From Ranitomeya variabilis (taxonomy: Eukaryota; Chordata; Amphibia; Anura; Dendrobatidae), in assembly GCF_051348905.1 (NCBI RefSeq), contig NC_135234.1, forward strand, positions 207,996,099-208,060,098: a stretch of DNA of 64,000 nt. Reading direction: 5' to 3'. Below are positions 1-11,895 of this stretch, in pieces. The translations under genes and the position numbers were made by a program. The notes under the pieces were generated by a model. That model worked only from the letters and a program-made list of their open reading frames with translations. It was not told where the DNA came from and did not search any database. Within the stretch, counting starts at the first letter, position 1; each line of letters begins with the position of its first letter.

Positions 1-1165
1 GGCTCCGCTCCGTACACCTCGTACACACACGGCTCCGCTCCGTACACCTCGTACACACACGGCTCCGCTCCGTACACCTCGTACACACACGGCTCCGCTC
101 CGTACACCTCGTACACACACGGCTCCGCTTCGTACACCTTGCACACATGGCTCCGCTCCGTACACCTTGCACACATGGCTCCGCTCCGTATACCTCGTAC
201 ACACATGGCTCCGCTCCGTACACCTCGTACACACACGGCTCCGCTCCGTACACCTTGCACACACGGCTCCGCTCCGTATACCTCGTACACACATGGCTCC
301 GCTCCGTACACCTCGTACACACACGGCTCCGCTCCGTACACCTTGCACACACGGCTCCGCTCCGTATACCTCGTACACACATGGCTCCGCTTCGTACACC
401 TCGTACACACCCGGCTCCGCTTCGTACACCTCGTACACACCCGGCTCCGCTTCGTACACCTCATACACACCCGGCTCCACCTTGTACACCTCATACACAC
501 ACGGCTCCGCCTTGTACACCTCATACACACCCGGCTCCGCCTTGTACACCTCATACACACACGGCTCCGCTCCGTACACCTCATACACACCCGGCTCCGC
601 CTTGTACACCTCATACACACACTGCTCCGCTCTGTACACCTCATACACCCACGGCTCCGCTCCGTACACCTCATACACACACTGCTCCGCTCTGTACACC
701 TCATACACACACTGCTCCGCTCTGTACACCTCATACACACACTGCTCCGCTCTGTACACCTCATACACACACGGCTCCGCTCCGTACACCTCACACACAC
801 ACGGCTCCGCTCCGTACACCTCATACACACCCGGCTCCGCCTTGTACACCTCATACACACACGGCTCCGCTCCGTACACCTCATACACACACAGCTCCGC
901 TCCGTACACCTCATACACACACGGCTCCGCTCTGTACACCTCATACACACACTGCTCCGCTCTGTACACCTCATACACACACGGCTCCGCTCCGTACACC
1001 TCATACACACACGGCTCCGCTCCGTACACCTCATACACACCCGGCTCCGCCTTGTACACCTCATACACACACGGCTCCGCTCCGTACACCTCATACACAC
1101 ACGGCTCCGCTCCGTACACCTCATACACACGGCTCCGCTCTGTACACCTCATACACACACTGCTC
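1..1165. repeat. 30-bp minisatellite array
   Basis: About 39 head-to-tail copies of a 30-bp unit beginning GGCTCCGCTCCGTACACCTC, running off the left edge of the window. From about 480 on, the units switch between variants (CTTGTACACC, CTCTGTACACC, ACTGCTCCGC), which gives a higher-order pattern. The unit length is a multiple of three and the unit has no stop on the + strand, so all three + frames stay open for over 1 kb. These frames are repeat artefacts, not genes. Confidence 0.95.
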
Positions 1166-1309
1166 TGCTACATCCACACAAACCCCTCCTGACCTCACAC
1201 AAAAGCTTACCCTCCTCCAGCATGATGACAACCAGCACTGCACTACTGTCCTGCACTACACGGAAGCCCTTGATCATGTGACTCCGACTCCTCCCCTCCT
1301 GTGACCTCA

Positions 1310-1575
1310 TCCTAGGTCCTGTGCGCACAGAGCAGCTGCAGCCATAGTTGTGGTGTGCGGCTCTCTGCGGTGGAGGGGCTCTGCTGCTGTGACAAGTGCA
1401 GTCCCACCCGTGATCGCGCATGCACTGAGAGAGTGCACGCGCACCAGGGCCTGTAAAGAAGGTTTATAAAGGGCCGGCGGCCCATTTTGTAGCTCAGAGT
1501 TCTTAGGGGCCCCTAAGCACTGCGGGCCCCGTCGCAATTGCGACCCCTGCGACCACGGTAGTTACGCCCCTGGAT
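1310..1575 (-). repeat. Non-autonomous DNA-element fragment (hAT-like end)
   Basis: The right edge reads GTAGTTACGCCCCTGG. Its reverse complement, CCAGGGGCGTAACTAC, looks like a hAT-type terminus. The GC-rich body has short inverted pieces such as TTAGGGGCCCCTAA. I could not find the other terminus, so the left boundary is approximate and the class is tentative. Confidence 0.4.
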
Positions 1576-1628
1576 AATAGGATGCTGCTTGACATTGAGC
1601 ACTGCTGCTGAGCTTACTTGTAACCAAT

Positions 1629-1856
1629 TTAGAGAACCAATTTATGACGACTCTGTTTCCTGTCATTTAGCCAATTCCTTACCCATCTGCATATAGTTCC
1701 CCCCAGTCCTTGCTTCTGTAGCTTCAGTATAAGGCTGTTATGTGGTACAGCATCACTTGCCTTTGGCAAGTCCAGACAAATCACATCAGCTGCATTACCA
1801 ATATCCAGCTTTGCACTCTCCTCCTCATAGAAACCTAACATGTTGGTTAGACACAA
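1629..1856 (-). mobile_element. LINE reverse transcriptase fragment
   Basis: The minus strand translates to a piece of a non-LTR retrotransposon reverse transcriptase. It has the motif DVICLDLPKASDAVPH (family consensus: hydrophobic-LDF-KAFD-VPH), followed by GLGGTICRWVRNWLNDRKQ. Only about 75 residues of the palm domain remain, so this is a dead fragment of a CR1/L2/Rex1-type LINE. It ends directly against the Tc1 element at 1861. Confidence 0.75.
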
Positions 1857-1860
1857 CCTA

Positions 1861-2712
<852 letters not shown>

Positions 2713-3144
2713 TGAAGAAAAAAAAACAAAACGATACTCGCCTCCTGAACTTTACCACTTCTCCATACTCAGCGCTGCCAGTCTGCTTGCAGCAGCATCC
2801 AGTGGGGACATCATATGAGCCCTGCAAGTAATCAGCTGCAGCGTTCACAATTCAGCTAAGATTAAAAAACATGAAAAGTGAACGCTGGAACTGATCAGTG
2901 GTAAACACAGTGCTGAATACAGAGGACTGCCCTCCATCTGGGAAGTATCATTTTTTGTTTATTTTCTTTCACCTCCCTGGGCCTATTTATTAGGAATTGT
3001 TCAGCAGTCGATAACCCATTTCAGACCATTATAGAGAAGTATGTTTAAGAGGAGGCGATGATACCCATGAAGAGCTCCTGTGTGATGTGGCATTAGTGAA
3101 GGAAGGCCGCCACCTACTGGCTAGACGGAACCATGCTGAACTAA
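2713..3144. other. Intergenic, nothing recognised
   Basis: Mixed-composition sequence between the Tc1 relic and the coding-like frame. I see no long open frame, terminal repeat or tandem array in it. The phrase GCCGCCACCTACTGG near 3107 resembles text common in old retroelement copies, but that is weak. Confidence 0.3.
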
Positions 3145-3438
3145 CCGCCATCGGAAAAGTTGCAGGGGGAAGAGTTCACGAGACCCGGTCAGGTGCCTTG
3201 GATGGCAAAGATCTCGGATATAAAGGTCCTGCTCATCAAACCGCAGAGGGAGTTGGTGCCAAGAAGAGGAGCGGTGCAGATGTGGGCCAGATACGACTCT
3301 GAGGCCAGTGTGACAAGCCTCAGCAAAGAGCGTGCACCCCCAATGTACTGGCCACTCTCAGATGGAGCACAGACCATGCCCAGCGAGATCTGGAGACATG
3401 ACTACTCCATTCAAGACCCGAGGACCAGATCCACATTG
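3145..3438 (+). pseudogene. Unidentified coding-like frame, interrupted by a hAT element
   Basis: An open frame of 98 codons follows an in-frame stop. It has protein-like composition, with W, Y, M and P well spread (for example PPMYWPLSDGAQTM and SEIWRHDYSIQDPRTR). It is cut at 3446 by the hAT-type element. Past the target duplication, the same frame resumes at 11888 and stops at 11981-11983, with an AATAAA at 12301. I do not recognise the protein. It could be a lost host exon, a retrocopy or part of an older transposon. The next Met codon in frame is at 3199, and no splice acceptor is convincing. Confidence 0.35.
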
Positions 3439-3566
3439 GTGAAGACCAGGGCCGGACTGGCCATCGGGCACTTCTGGCAAATGCCAGAAGGGCTGGTGCC
3501 AGTAGTGGGCCGCTGCACTGTTCCTCCCCCTCCCCCCCCTCCGCCAGTGCCGCCGCCGCCGCATTT

Positions 3567-3599
3567 AACTATACCGGCGCTATGACGCCGGTATAGTTC
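3567..3599. repeat. Short palindrome inside the hAT element
   Basis: AACTATACCGGCG is followed six bases later by its exact complement CGCCGGTATAGTT, which could form a 13-bp stem. It lies in the GC-rich leader of the element, just before the tandem array. Confidence 0.8.
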
Positions 3600-3849
3600 A
3601 ATGCAATGATGGAGGAGAGAGCGTCACCTGACGCCCCCTCTCCCATCATTCCCCGCTCTGCCTCTGACACTGCGGGTGCGCGATGACGTCATATCATCGC
3701 GCACCTGCTGTGTCCCGGGCAGACTGCAGCCGCCGAGACAGGAGACAGGAGCCGGGAGCAGCACGCAGCGCGGGCAAAAGGAAAGGTGAGGAGAGTGTTT
3801 GTTTTTTTTTTAACTGGACTGTGGGGCCATTATCGGGGGGGGGGGGTGA

Positions 3850-4866
3850 CGAGATGTGGACTCTGCTGTATATACCCCTGTGTGGGCTCTGCTATATACA
3901 CCCCTGTGTGGGCTCTGCTGTATACACCCCTGTGTGGGCTCTGCTGTATACACCCCTGTGTGGGCTCTGCTGTATACACCCCTGTGTGGGCTCTGCTGTA
4001 TACACCCCTGTGTGGGCTCTGCTGTATACTGTGTGGGCTCTGCTGTATACTGTGTGGGCTCTGCTGTATACTGTGTGGGCTCTGCTGTATACACCCCTGT
4101 GTGGGCTCTGCTGTATACTGTGTGGGCTCTGCTGTATACTGTGTGGGCTCTGCTGTATACTGTGTGGGCTCTGCTGTATACTGTGTGGGCTCTGCTGTAT
4201 ATACCCCTGTGTGGGCTCTGCTGTATACTGTGTGGGCTCTGCTGTATACTGTGTGGGCTCTGCTGTATACTGTGTGGGCTCTGCTGTATATACCCCTGTG
4301 TGGGCTCTGCTGTATACTGTGTGGGCTCTGCTGTATACTGTGTGGGCTCTGCTGTATATACCCCTGTGTGGGCTCTGCTGTATACTGTGTGGGCTCTGCT
4401 GTATATACCCCTGTGTGGGCTCTGCTGTATATACCCCTGTGTGGGCTCTGCTGTATATACCCCTGTGTGGGCTCTGCTGTATATACCCCTGTGTGGGCTC
4501 TGCTGTATATACCCCTGTGTGGGCTCTGCTGTATATACCCCTGTGCGGGCTGTGCTCTATATACCCCTGTGCGGGCTGTGCTCTATATACCCCTGTGCGG
4601 GCTGTGCTCTATATACCCCTGTGCGGGCTGTGCTCTATATACCCCTGTGCGGGCTGTGCTCTATATACCCGTGCGGGCTGTGCTCTATATACCCCTGTGC
4701 GGGCTGTGCTCTATATACCCCTGTGCGGGCTGTGCTCTATATACCCCTGTGCGGGCTGTGCTCTATATACCCCTGTGCGGGCTGTGCTCTATATACCCCT
4801 GTGCGGGCTGTGCTCTATATACCCCTGTGCGGGCTGTGCTCTATATACCCCTGTTCGGGCTGTGCT
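3850..4866. repeat. Two-phase minisatellite array
   Basis: A first block (to about 4545) alternates a long unit of about 27 bp, GGGCTCTGCTGTATACACCC plus CTGTGT, with a short unit of about 21 bp that lacks the ACACCCC segment. The second block (4546-4866) is a uniform 26-bp unit GGGCTGTGCTCTATATACCC plus CTGTGC. The unit lacks stops in the + frames, so long spurious open frames of 360-475 codons arise. They are not genes. Confidence 0.93.
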
Positions 4867-5458
4867 GTATACTACGCGGGCTGTGCTATATTATGCAGGC
4901 TGTGCTATATACTATGCAAGTTGTGCTATATACTATGCGGGCTTTGCTATCTACTATAGGGGGTATATTATATTCTATGGGGGAGGCCATGTTATATTCT
5001 ATGGGGGAGGCCATGTTATATACTATGTGGCTGTGTTATATACTATTGCGGGGGTATATTATATTCTGTAGGGGAGGCTGTGTTATACTATGGGGGTATA
5101 TTATATTCTATGGGGGAGGCTGTCTTATACTATGGGGGGCTGCATTATATATTATGGGGAGGTGGGCTGTATTATATTCTATGGGGGGCTGTATTAGATT
5201 TTATGAGGGATGATTGCATCATACTCTGATGAAGCTGCATTATATTCTATGGGGAGGTGGGCTGTATTCTATTCTATTTGGGGCTACATTAAATTCTATG
5301 GGGGGCTGTATTATATATATATTCTATGAGGGGTGATTTCATCATACTCTATTGGGGGGGCTGCATTATATTCTATGGGGGGTTACATTATACTCTGTAG
5401 GGTGGTGGCTGCATTATACTGTATGTGGGCTGCATTATACTGTATCGAGGACTATGGG
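4867..5458. repeat. Degenerate tail of the tandem array
   Basis: The array decays into diverged units around TTATATTCTATGGGGG and GCTGCATTATACTATG. The same degenerate text resumes at 11206-11430 on the far side of the Gypsy insertion. This shows the array was already decayed when the retroelement arrived. Confidence 0.8.
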
Positions 5459-5464
5459 GAATAC

Positions 5465-6214
5465 TGTTGTGGATTCTGTTTGTGGGCTCCCTCTGGTGGT
5501 TACTGCTGGTACTGGGTGACTTTGGTGGGTTGCGGCCTTTGGTTTCCACCTGTCCATCAGAGGCTGGGTGTTTCCTATTTTACCTGGCCTTTCTGTCATT
5601 CCCTTGCCGGCTATCAATGTATTCAGATGTGCTCTGTTTGGTTCCTGCCTACCTGCTCCCAGATCTTTCAGGATAAGCTAAGTGCTGATTTTCAGTTGTT
5701 TGGTTTTTTTGTCCAGCTTGCTTATTATGTCTCTATGCTAGCTGGTAGCTCTAGTGGACTGAGGTTCTCCCCATGTGCCATGAGTTGGCACATGGGTTCT
5801 TGTAATCTCAGGATGGTTTTTTGATTAGGGTTTTTTGCTGACCGCTCAGACCCCTTTTGTATCGTTCTGCTTTCTAGTTTACAGCGGGCCTCAATTTGCT
5901 GAACCTATATATATCATCTCTATGTGTGTGCCTTCCTCTCATTTCACCGTCAATACATGTGGGGGGCAACTATACCTTTTGGGGTTCATTCCTCTGGAGG
6001 CAAGTGAGGTCTTATTTTCTCTGCAGTACTAGTTAGCTCTTAGGCTGGTGCGTGGCGTCTAGAACCAACGTAGGCACGCTCCCTGGCTATCTCTAGTTGC
6101 GTTTGTCAGGCGTAGGGCAGCGGTCAGCCCAGGTTCCATCACCCTAGAGCTCGTCCGATATTTTGTATTACTTTGCTTGTCCCTTGCTATCCCTAGCCAT
6201 TGGGATTCATGACA
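5465..6214 (+). repeat. 5' LTR of the Gypsy element
   Basis: A 750-bp terminal repeat, nearly identical to 10450-11199 (two substitutions seen). It is bounded by TGT and ACA and contains a short hairpin, CCATGTGCC with GGCACATGG, near 5771-5795. Confidence 0.92.
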
Positions 6215-6387
6215 GTATAGCCGGCCCACAAAGTGTTAATTGTTTGGGCTGAAGCAGGAGAAAAAGAAGTGTTTAAGGGAATTTTTTTTTTTTTCCTTCA
6301 GAGTTTTGCTGCCTAGCCCTTAATTGCTGTCTAGCTGCTTCTTACCTCCTCTTAACCCTTGAATGGCTCTGATATTAGCTGTTTAAC

Positions 6388-7620
6388 ATGGATGTCCAGA
6401 GTTTGGCTTCCAGCCTGAGTAATCTCGCGGCAAAAGTTCAAAACATACAGGATTTTGTTGTTCACACTCCCATGTCTGAACCTAGAATTCCTATTCCAGA
6501 GTTCTTTTCTGGAGATAGATCTACCTTCCTGAATTTCAGGAACAATTGTAAATTGTTTCTTTCTTTAAAATCTCGCTCCTCTGGAGACCCTGCTCAACAG
6601 GTCAAGATTGTAATATCTTTCCTGCGGGGCGACCCTCAGAATTGGGCATTTGCATTGGCACCAGGGGATCCTGCATTGCTCAATGTGGATGCGTTTTTTC
6701 TGGCATTGGGATTGCTCTATGAGGAACCCAACCTGGAGATTCAGGCTGAAAAGGCTTTATTAGCCCTCTCTCAGGGGCATGATGAAGCGGAAATATATTG
6801 TCAAAAATTTCGGAAATGGTCGGTGCTTACTCAGTGGAATGAGTGCGCCCTGGCTGCTAACTTCAGAAATGGTCTTTCCGAGGCCATTAAGGATATTATG
6901 GTGGTGTTCCCTACGCCTACAGGTCTGAATGAGTCGATGGCTATGGCCATTCAGATTGATCGGCGTTTACGGGAGCGCAAACCCGTGCACCAGTTGGCGG
7001 TGTCTTCTGAACAGGCACCTGAGACTATGCAATGTGATAGAATTCAGTCCAGAAGTGAACGGCAAAATTATAGGCGGAAAAATGGATTGTGTTTTTATTG
7101 TGGTGATTCAGCTCATGTTATATCAGCATGCTCTAAACGCACAAAAAGGGTTGATAAATCTTTTGCCATTGGTACTCTGCAGCCTAAGTTCATTTTGTCT
7201 GTGACTCTGATTTTTTCACTGTCTTCCATTTCCGTCGATGCCTATGTGGATTCAGGCGCTGCCCTGAGTCTTATGGATTGGTCATTTGCTAAACGCTGCG
7301 GTTTTAGTCTGGAGCCTCTGGAAGTTCCTATCCCTCTGAAGGGAATTGACTCTACACCATTGGCTATGAATAAGCCGCAGTATTGGACACAAGTGACCAT
7401 GCGCATGACTCCCGTTCATCAGGAGGTGATTCGCTTCCTTGTACTGTATAATTTACATGATGTACTAGTGCTTGGTCTGCCATGGTTACAAACTCATAAT
7501 CCTGTCCTGGACTGGAAAACAATGTCTGTGTTAAGCTGGGGATGTCAGGGGGTTCATGATTATGCACCTCCGATTTCAATCGCTTCATCTACTCCTTCTG
7601 AGATCCCTGCGTTTTTGTCT
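6388..7620 (+). mobile_element. Gypsy gag and protease part
   Basis: The coding region opens with an ATG at 6388, about 170 bp after the LTR. A gag-like stretch (residues about 1-230) ends in one CCHC zinc knuckle, CFYCGDSAHVISAC. A retropepsin-type domain follows with the active-site motif AYVDSGAALSLM. Gag would package element RNA and protease would process the polyprotein. This is a retroelement gene region, not a host gene. Confidence 0.9.
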
Positions 7621-10504
7621 GACTATAGGGATGTTTTTGAGGAGCCTAAGCTCAATTCGCTCCCTCCTCATAGAGATTGTGACTGTGCTATAGAATTGAT
7701 TCCTGGCAGTAAGTTCCCTAAGGGTCGTTTATTTAATCTGTCACTGCCAGAGCATACTGCTATGCGGAATTATATTAAGGAGTCCTTGGAAAAGGGACAT
7801 ATTCGTCCATCTTCGTCCCCTCTGGGAGCAGGTTTTTTTTTTCGTGGCAAAAAAAGATGGTTCCCTGAGGCCTTGTATAGATTATCGCCTTCTGAATAAG
7901 ATTACAGTCAAATATCAGTATCCACTGCCATTATTGACTGATTTGTTTGCTCGCATTAAGGGGGCTAGGTGGTTCACTAAGATAGATCTTCGCGGTGCGT
8001 ATAATCTGGTGCGGATAAAACAGAATGACGAGTGGAAAACCGCATTTAATACGCCTGAGGGCCATTTTGAGTATTTGGTAATGCCTTTTGGACTCTCCAA
8101 TGCTCCGTCAGTCTTTCAGTCCTTTATGCACAATATTTTCCGTGAATATCTGGATAAGTTTATGATTGTGTATTTGGATGATATTTTGGTGTTTTCTGAT
8201 GACTGGGAGTCTCATGTTTTACAGGTCAGGAAGGTGTTTCAGGTTCTGCGGGCCAATTCTCTGTTTGTGAAGGGCTCAAAGTGTCTCTTCGGAGTCCAGA
8301 AGATTTCTTTTTTGGGGTACATTTTTTCTCCTTCTACTATTGAGATGGATCCCGTCAAGGTTCAGGCGATTTGTGACTGGACACAACCTACATCTGTTAA
8401 GAGCCTTCAGAAGTTCTTGGGGTTTGCTAATTTTTATCGTCGGTTCATTGCTAATTTTTCCAGTATTGTTAAACCTTTGACTGATTTGACTAAAAAGGGT
8501 GCTGATGTTGCTGATTGGTCTCCTGCGGCCGTGGAGGCCTTTCAGGAACTTAAGCGCCGGTTTTCTTCTGCTCCTGTGTTGTGTCAACCAGATGTTTCAC
8601 TTCCTTTTCAGGTTGAGGTTGATGCTTCCGAGATTGGAGCGGGGGCGGTTTTGTCACAGAGAAGTTCTAATGGCTCGGTGATGAAGCCATGTGCATTCTT
8701 CTCTAGAAAATTCTCGCCCGCCGAGCGCAATTATGATGTGGGTAATCGGGAGCTTTTGGCCATGAAGTGGGCATTTGAGGAGTGGCGTCATTGGCTTGAG
8801 GGTGCTAAACATCGTGTGGTGGTCTTGACTGATCACAAGAATCTCATTTACCTTGAGTCTGCCAGGCGTTTGAATCCTAGACAGGCTCGTTGGTCGTTGT
8901 TTTTTTCTCGTTTCAATTTCGTGGTTTCATACCTGCCAGGTTCAAAGAATGTGAAGGCAGATGCTCTTTCCAGGAGTTTTGTGCCTGACTCTCCTGGAGA
9001 CTCTGGGCCTACTGGTATCCTTAGGGATGGGGTAATATTGTCCGCCGTATCCCCAGACTTGCGACGTGCATTGCAGGAGTTTCAGGTGGATAAACCGGAT
9101 CGTTGTCCACCAGAAAGACTGTTTGTTCCGGATGATTGGACCAGTAGAGTCATCTCCGAGGTCCATTCTTCTGTGTTGGCTGGTCATCCTGGAATATTTG
9201 GTACTAGAGTCTTGGTGGCCAGGTCTTTTTGGTGGCCTTCCTTGTCTAGGGATGTGCGTACCTTTGTGCAGTCTTGTGAAGTGTGTGCTCGAGCTAAGCC
9301 TTGCTGTTCTCGGGCCAGTGGGTTGTTGTTATCCTTGCCCATCCCGAAGAGGCCTTGGACGCACATTTCCATTGATTTTATTTCTGATCTCCCGGTTTCA
9401 CAGAAAATGTCCGTTATCTGGGTGGTGTGTGACCGCTTTTCTAAGATGGTTCATTTGGTGCCCTTGCCTAAGTTGCCTTCCTCCTCTGAGTTGGTCCCTT
9501 TATTTTTTCAGAACGTGGTTCGTTTGCATGGGATTCCGGAGAATATCGTTTCTGACAGGGGATCCCAGTTTGTGTCTAGGTTTTGGCGGACGTTTTGTGC
9601 CAAGATGGGCATTGATTTGTCTTTCTCGTCTGCATTCCATCCTCAGACGAATGGCCAGACGGAGCGAACTAATCAGACCTTGGAAACTTATTTGAGGTGT
9701 TTTGTTTCTGCTGATCAAGATGACTGGGTTGCTTTTTTGCCGCTGGCCGAATTTGCTCTTAATAATCGGGCTAGTTCTGCCACGTTGGTCTCTCCTTTTT
9801 TTTGTAATTCGGGGTTTCATCCTCGTTTTTCCTCTGGTCAGGTGGAGTCTTCGGATTGTCCTGGAGTGGACGTGGTGGTGGACAGGCTACATCAGATTTG
9901 GAATCAGGTGGTGGACAATTTGAAGTTATCTCAGGAGAAGACTCAGCAGTTTGCTAATCGCCGTCGCCGCGTGGGTCCCCGACTTCTTGTTGGGGATTTG
10001 GTGTGGTTGTCTTCTCGTTTTGTCCCTATGAAGGTCTCTTCTCCTAAGTTCAAGCCTCGGTTCATCGGTCCTTATAGGATCTCGGAGATTCTTAACCCTG
10101 TATCTTTTCGTTTGGATCTCCCAGCATCGTTTGCTATTCATAATGTGTTCCATCGGTCGTTGTTGCGGAGGTGTGAGGTGCCCGTTGTTCCTTCGGTTGA
10201 GCCTCCTGCTCCGGTGCTGGTGGAGGGAGAATTGGAGTATGTTGTTGAGAAGATCTTGGATTCTCGTGTTTCCAGACGCAAACTCCAGTATTTGGTTAAG
10301 TGGAAGGGTTATGGTCAGGAGGATAATTCCTGGGTGGTCGCCTCCGATGTTCATGCGACTGATTTGGTCCGCGCCTTCCATAGAGCTCACCCTGATCGCC
10401 CTGGGGGTTCTCGTGAGGGTTCGGTGACCCCTCCTCAAGGGGGGGGTACTGTTGTGGATTCTGTTTGTGGGCTCCCTCTGGTGGTTACTGCTGGTACTGG
10501 GTGA
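7620..10504 (+). mobile_element. Gypsy pol part: RT, RNase H, integrase, chromodomain
   Basis: In order: reverse transcriptase with the catalytic motif YLDDILVFS; RNase H with VDASEIGAGAVLSQ; integrase with an HHCC zinc-binding region (from AGHPG to SCEVCARAK) and the D, D, E motifs seen in SIDFISDL, SDRGSQF and the TLETYLR region; then a C-terminal chromodomain around EYVVEKILDSR and YLVKWKGYGQEDNSW. The chromodomain is known in this clade to steer integration toward histone-marked chromatin. Domain order matches Ty3/Gypsy (RT-RH-IN). Confidence 0.92.
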
Positions 10505-11199
10505 CTTTGGTGGGTTGCGGCCTTTGGTTTCCACCTGTCCATCAGAGGCTGGGTGTTTCCTATTTTACCTGGCCTTTCTGTCATTCCCTTGCCGGCTATC
10601 AATGTATTCAGATGTGCTCTGTTTGGTTCCTGCCTACCTGCTCCCAGATCTTTCAGGATAAGCTAAGTGCTGATTTTCAGTTGTTTGGTTTTTTTGTCCA
10701 GCTTGCTTATTATGTCTCTATGCTAGCTGGTAGCTCTAGTGGACTGAGGTTCTCCCCATGTGCCATGAGTTGGCACATGGGTTCTTGTAATCTCAGGATG
10801 GTTTTTTGATTAGGGTTTTTTGCTGACCGCTCAGACCCCTTTTGTATCGTTCTCCTTTCTAGTTTACAGCGGGCCTCAATTTGCTGAACCTATATATATC
10901 ATCTCTATGTGTGTGCCTTCCTCTCATTTCACCGTCAATACATGTGGGGGGCAACTATACCTTTTGGGGTTCATTCCTCTGGAGGCAAGTGAGGTCTTAT
11001 TTTCTCTGCAGTACTAGTTAGCTCTTAGGCTGGTGCGTGGCGTCTAGAACCAACGTAGGCATGCTCCCTGGCTATCTCTAGTTGCGTTTGTCAGGCGTAG
11101 GGCAGCGGTCAGCCCAGGTTCCATCACCCTAGAGCTCGTCCGATATTTTGTATTACTTTGCTTGTCCCTTGCTATCCCTAGCCATTGGGATTCATGACA
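10450..11199 (+). repeat. 3' LTR of the Gypsy element
   Basis: The second 750-bp terminal repeat, directly after the purine tract and followed by the target repeat GAATAC at 11200-11205. Confidence 0.92.
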
Positions 11200-11895
11200 G
11201 AATACGTTATACTATATGAAGAACTATGGGGTGCATTATACTATGGGAAGTGAATTGTACTACATGGATGACTATGGCGGTGCATTATACTATATGGAGC
11301 ACTATGAGGAGTGTATTATGCTCTGTGGAGGACTATGAGGAGTGTATTATACTATGTGGAGGACTGAGCAGTGTATTTTAATATATGGAGGACTATGGTG
11401 CACATTATAATATATGGAGGACTATGGGGTATATTTTACTAAACAAGTAAAATGCTGCATATTCAGATTGTTTTTGCCGGAACAAAAATCATTGTTCTCA
11501 GCAGCACATCGCCAGCGTAAACTGTAGATGTGCTGCTGATAACATGATACTGTATGGTGATCTATTAGTGATCGTTCTGTCCCATCATTCTGTCTCAGAC
11601 GGTGGAAAGAGGCCGGGAAACAAGCGTTGAACAACTTCAGTATGGTCGATCAAACTCATTTAGCGGCCTGAGATCAGCGCATGTAAGTAAATACAACCGA
11701 AATGCTTTTGTGTGATGTGCAATATGTTAGCATTTGGGGCCCCATTTTAAACTTTGCCTAGGGCCCCACTTTGCCTAAAACCGGCCCTGCCTACAAGTGT
11801 ACAAAGGTATTATACAGTCACCGTGTGACAAGTGGGCCTGTGTAACTTCAAATGCCAGGGCTGAATTTTAGTCCCAGTCCGGCCCTGGTGAAGAC

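Larger units (their letters stand above)
5465..11199 (+). mobile_element. Ty3/Gypsy LTR retrotransposon, chromovirus type
   Basis: A full-length element with two 750-bp LTRs, internal gag-pol region and polypurine tract (GGGGGGGTAC just before 10450). Target repeats GAATAC lie at 5459-5464 and 11200-11205; the usual 5-bp site may carry one chance match. The LTRs begin TGTTGTGG and end ATGACA. I count 2 differences over 750 bp, so insertion was recent, likely within a couple of million years at usual vertebrate rates. The coding region is carried in two long frames and looks whole or nearly so, with about one break at most. A C-terminal chromodomain and the lack of any envelope gene place it with vertebrate chromoviruses. 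Confidence 0.93.
3447..11887. mobile_element. hAT-type non-autonomous element with nested Gypsy
   Basis: The ends are perfect 14-bp inverted repeats, CAGGGCCGGACTGG at 3447-3460 and its complement at 11874-11887. They are flanked by an exact 8-bp direct repeat GTGAAGAC (3439-3446 and 11888-11895), the hallmark of hAT insertion. Without the nested Gypsy insertion (5465-11205) it would be about 2.7 kb. The left part has hairpins (3471-3490, 3567-3599, 3676-3707) and then a long tandem array. The right part, 11430-11870, is unique sequence with repeated GGGGCCCCA stretches. No transposase remains, so it was mobilised in trans. Confidence 0.85.

Noticed and set aside
1-1165. Possible CRISPR array
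   Set aside because: Units are contiguous without unique spacers and the window is clearly vertebrate.
139-1304. Three overlapping + frames of 340-385 codons with His/Thr/Pro-rich repeats
   Set aside because: They are translations of a 30-bp minisatellite in all three frames; no start context, splice sites or domain.
3683-5213. Three + frames of 367-475 codons rich in Cys/Tyr/Leu
   Set aside because: Same cause: stop-free satellite units inside a hAT-type element.
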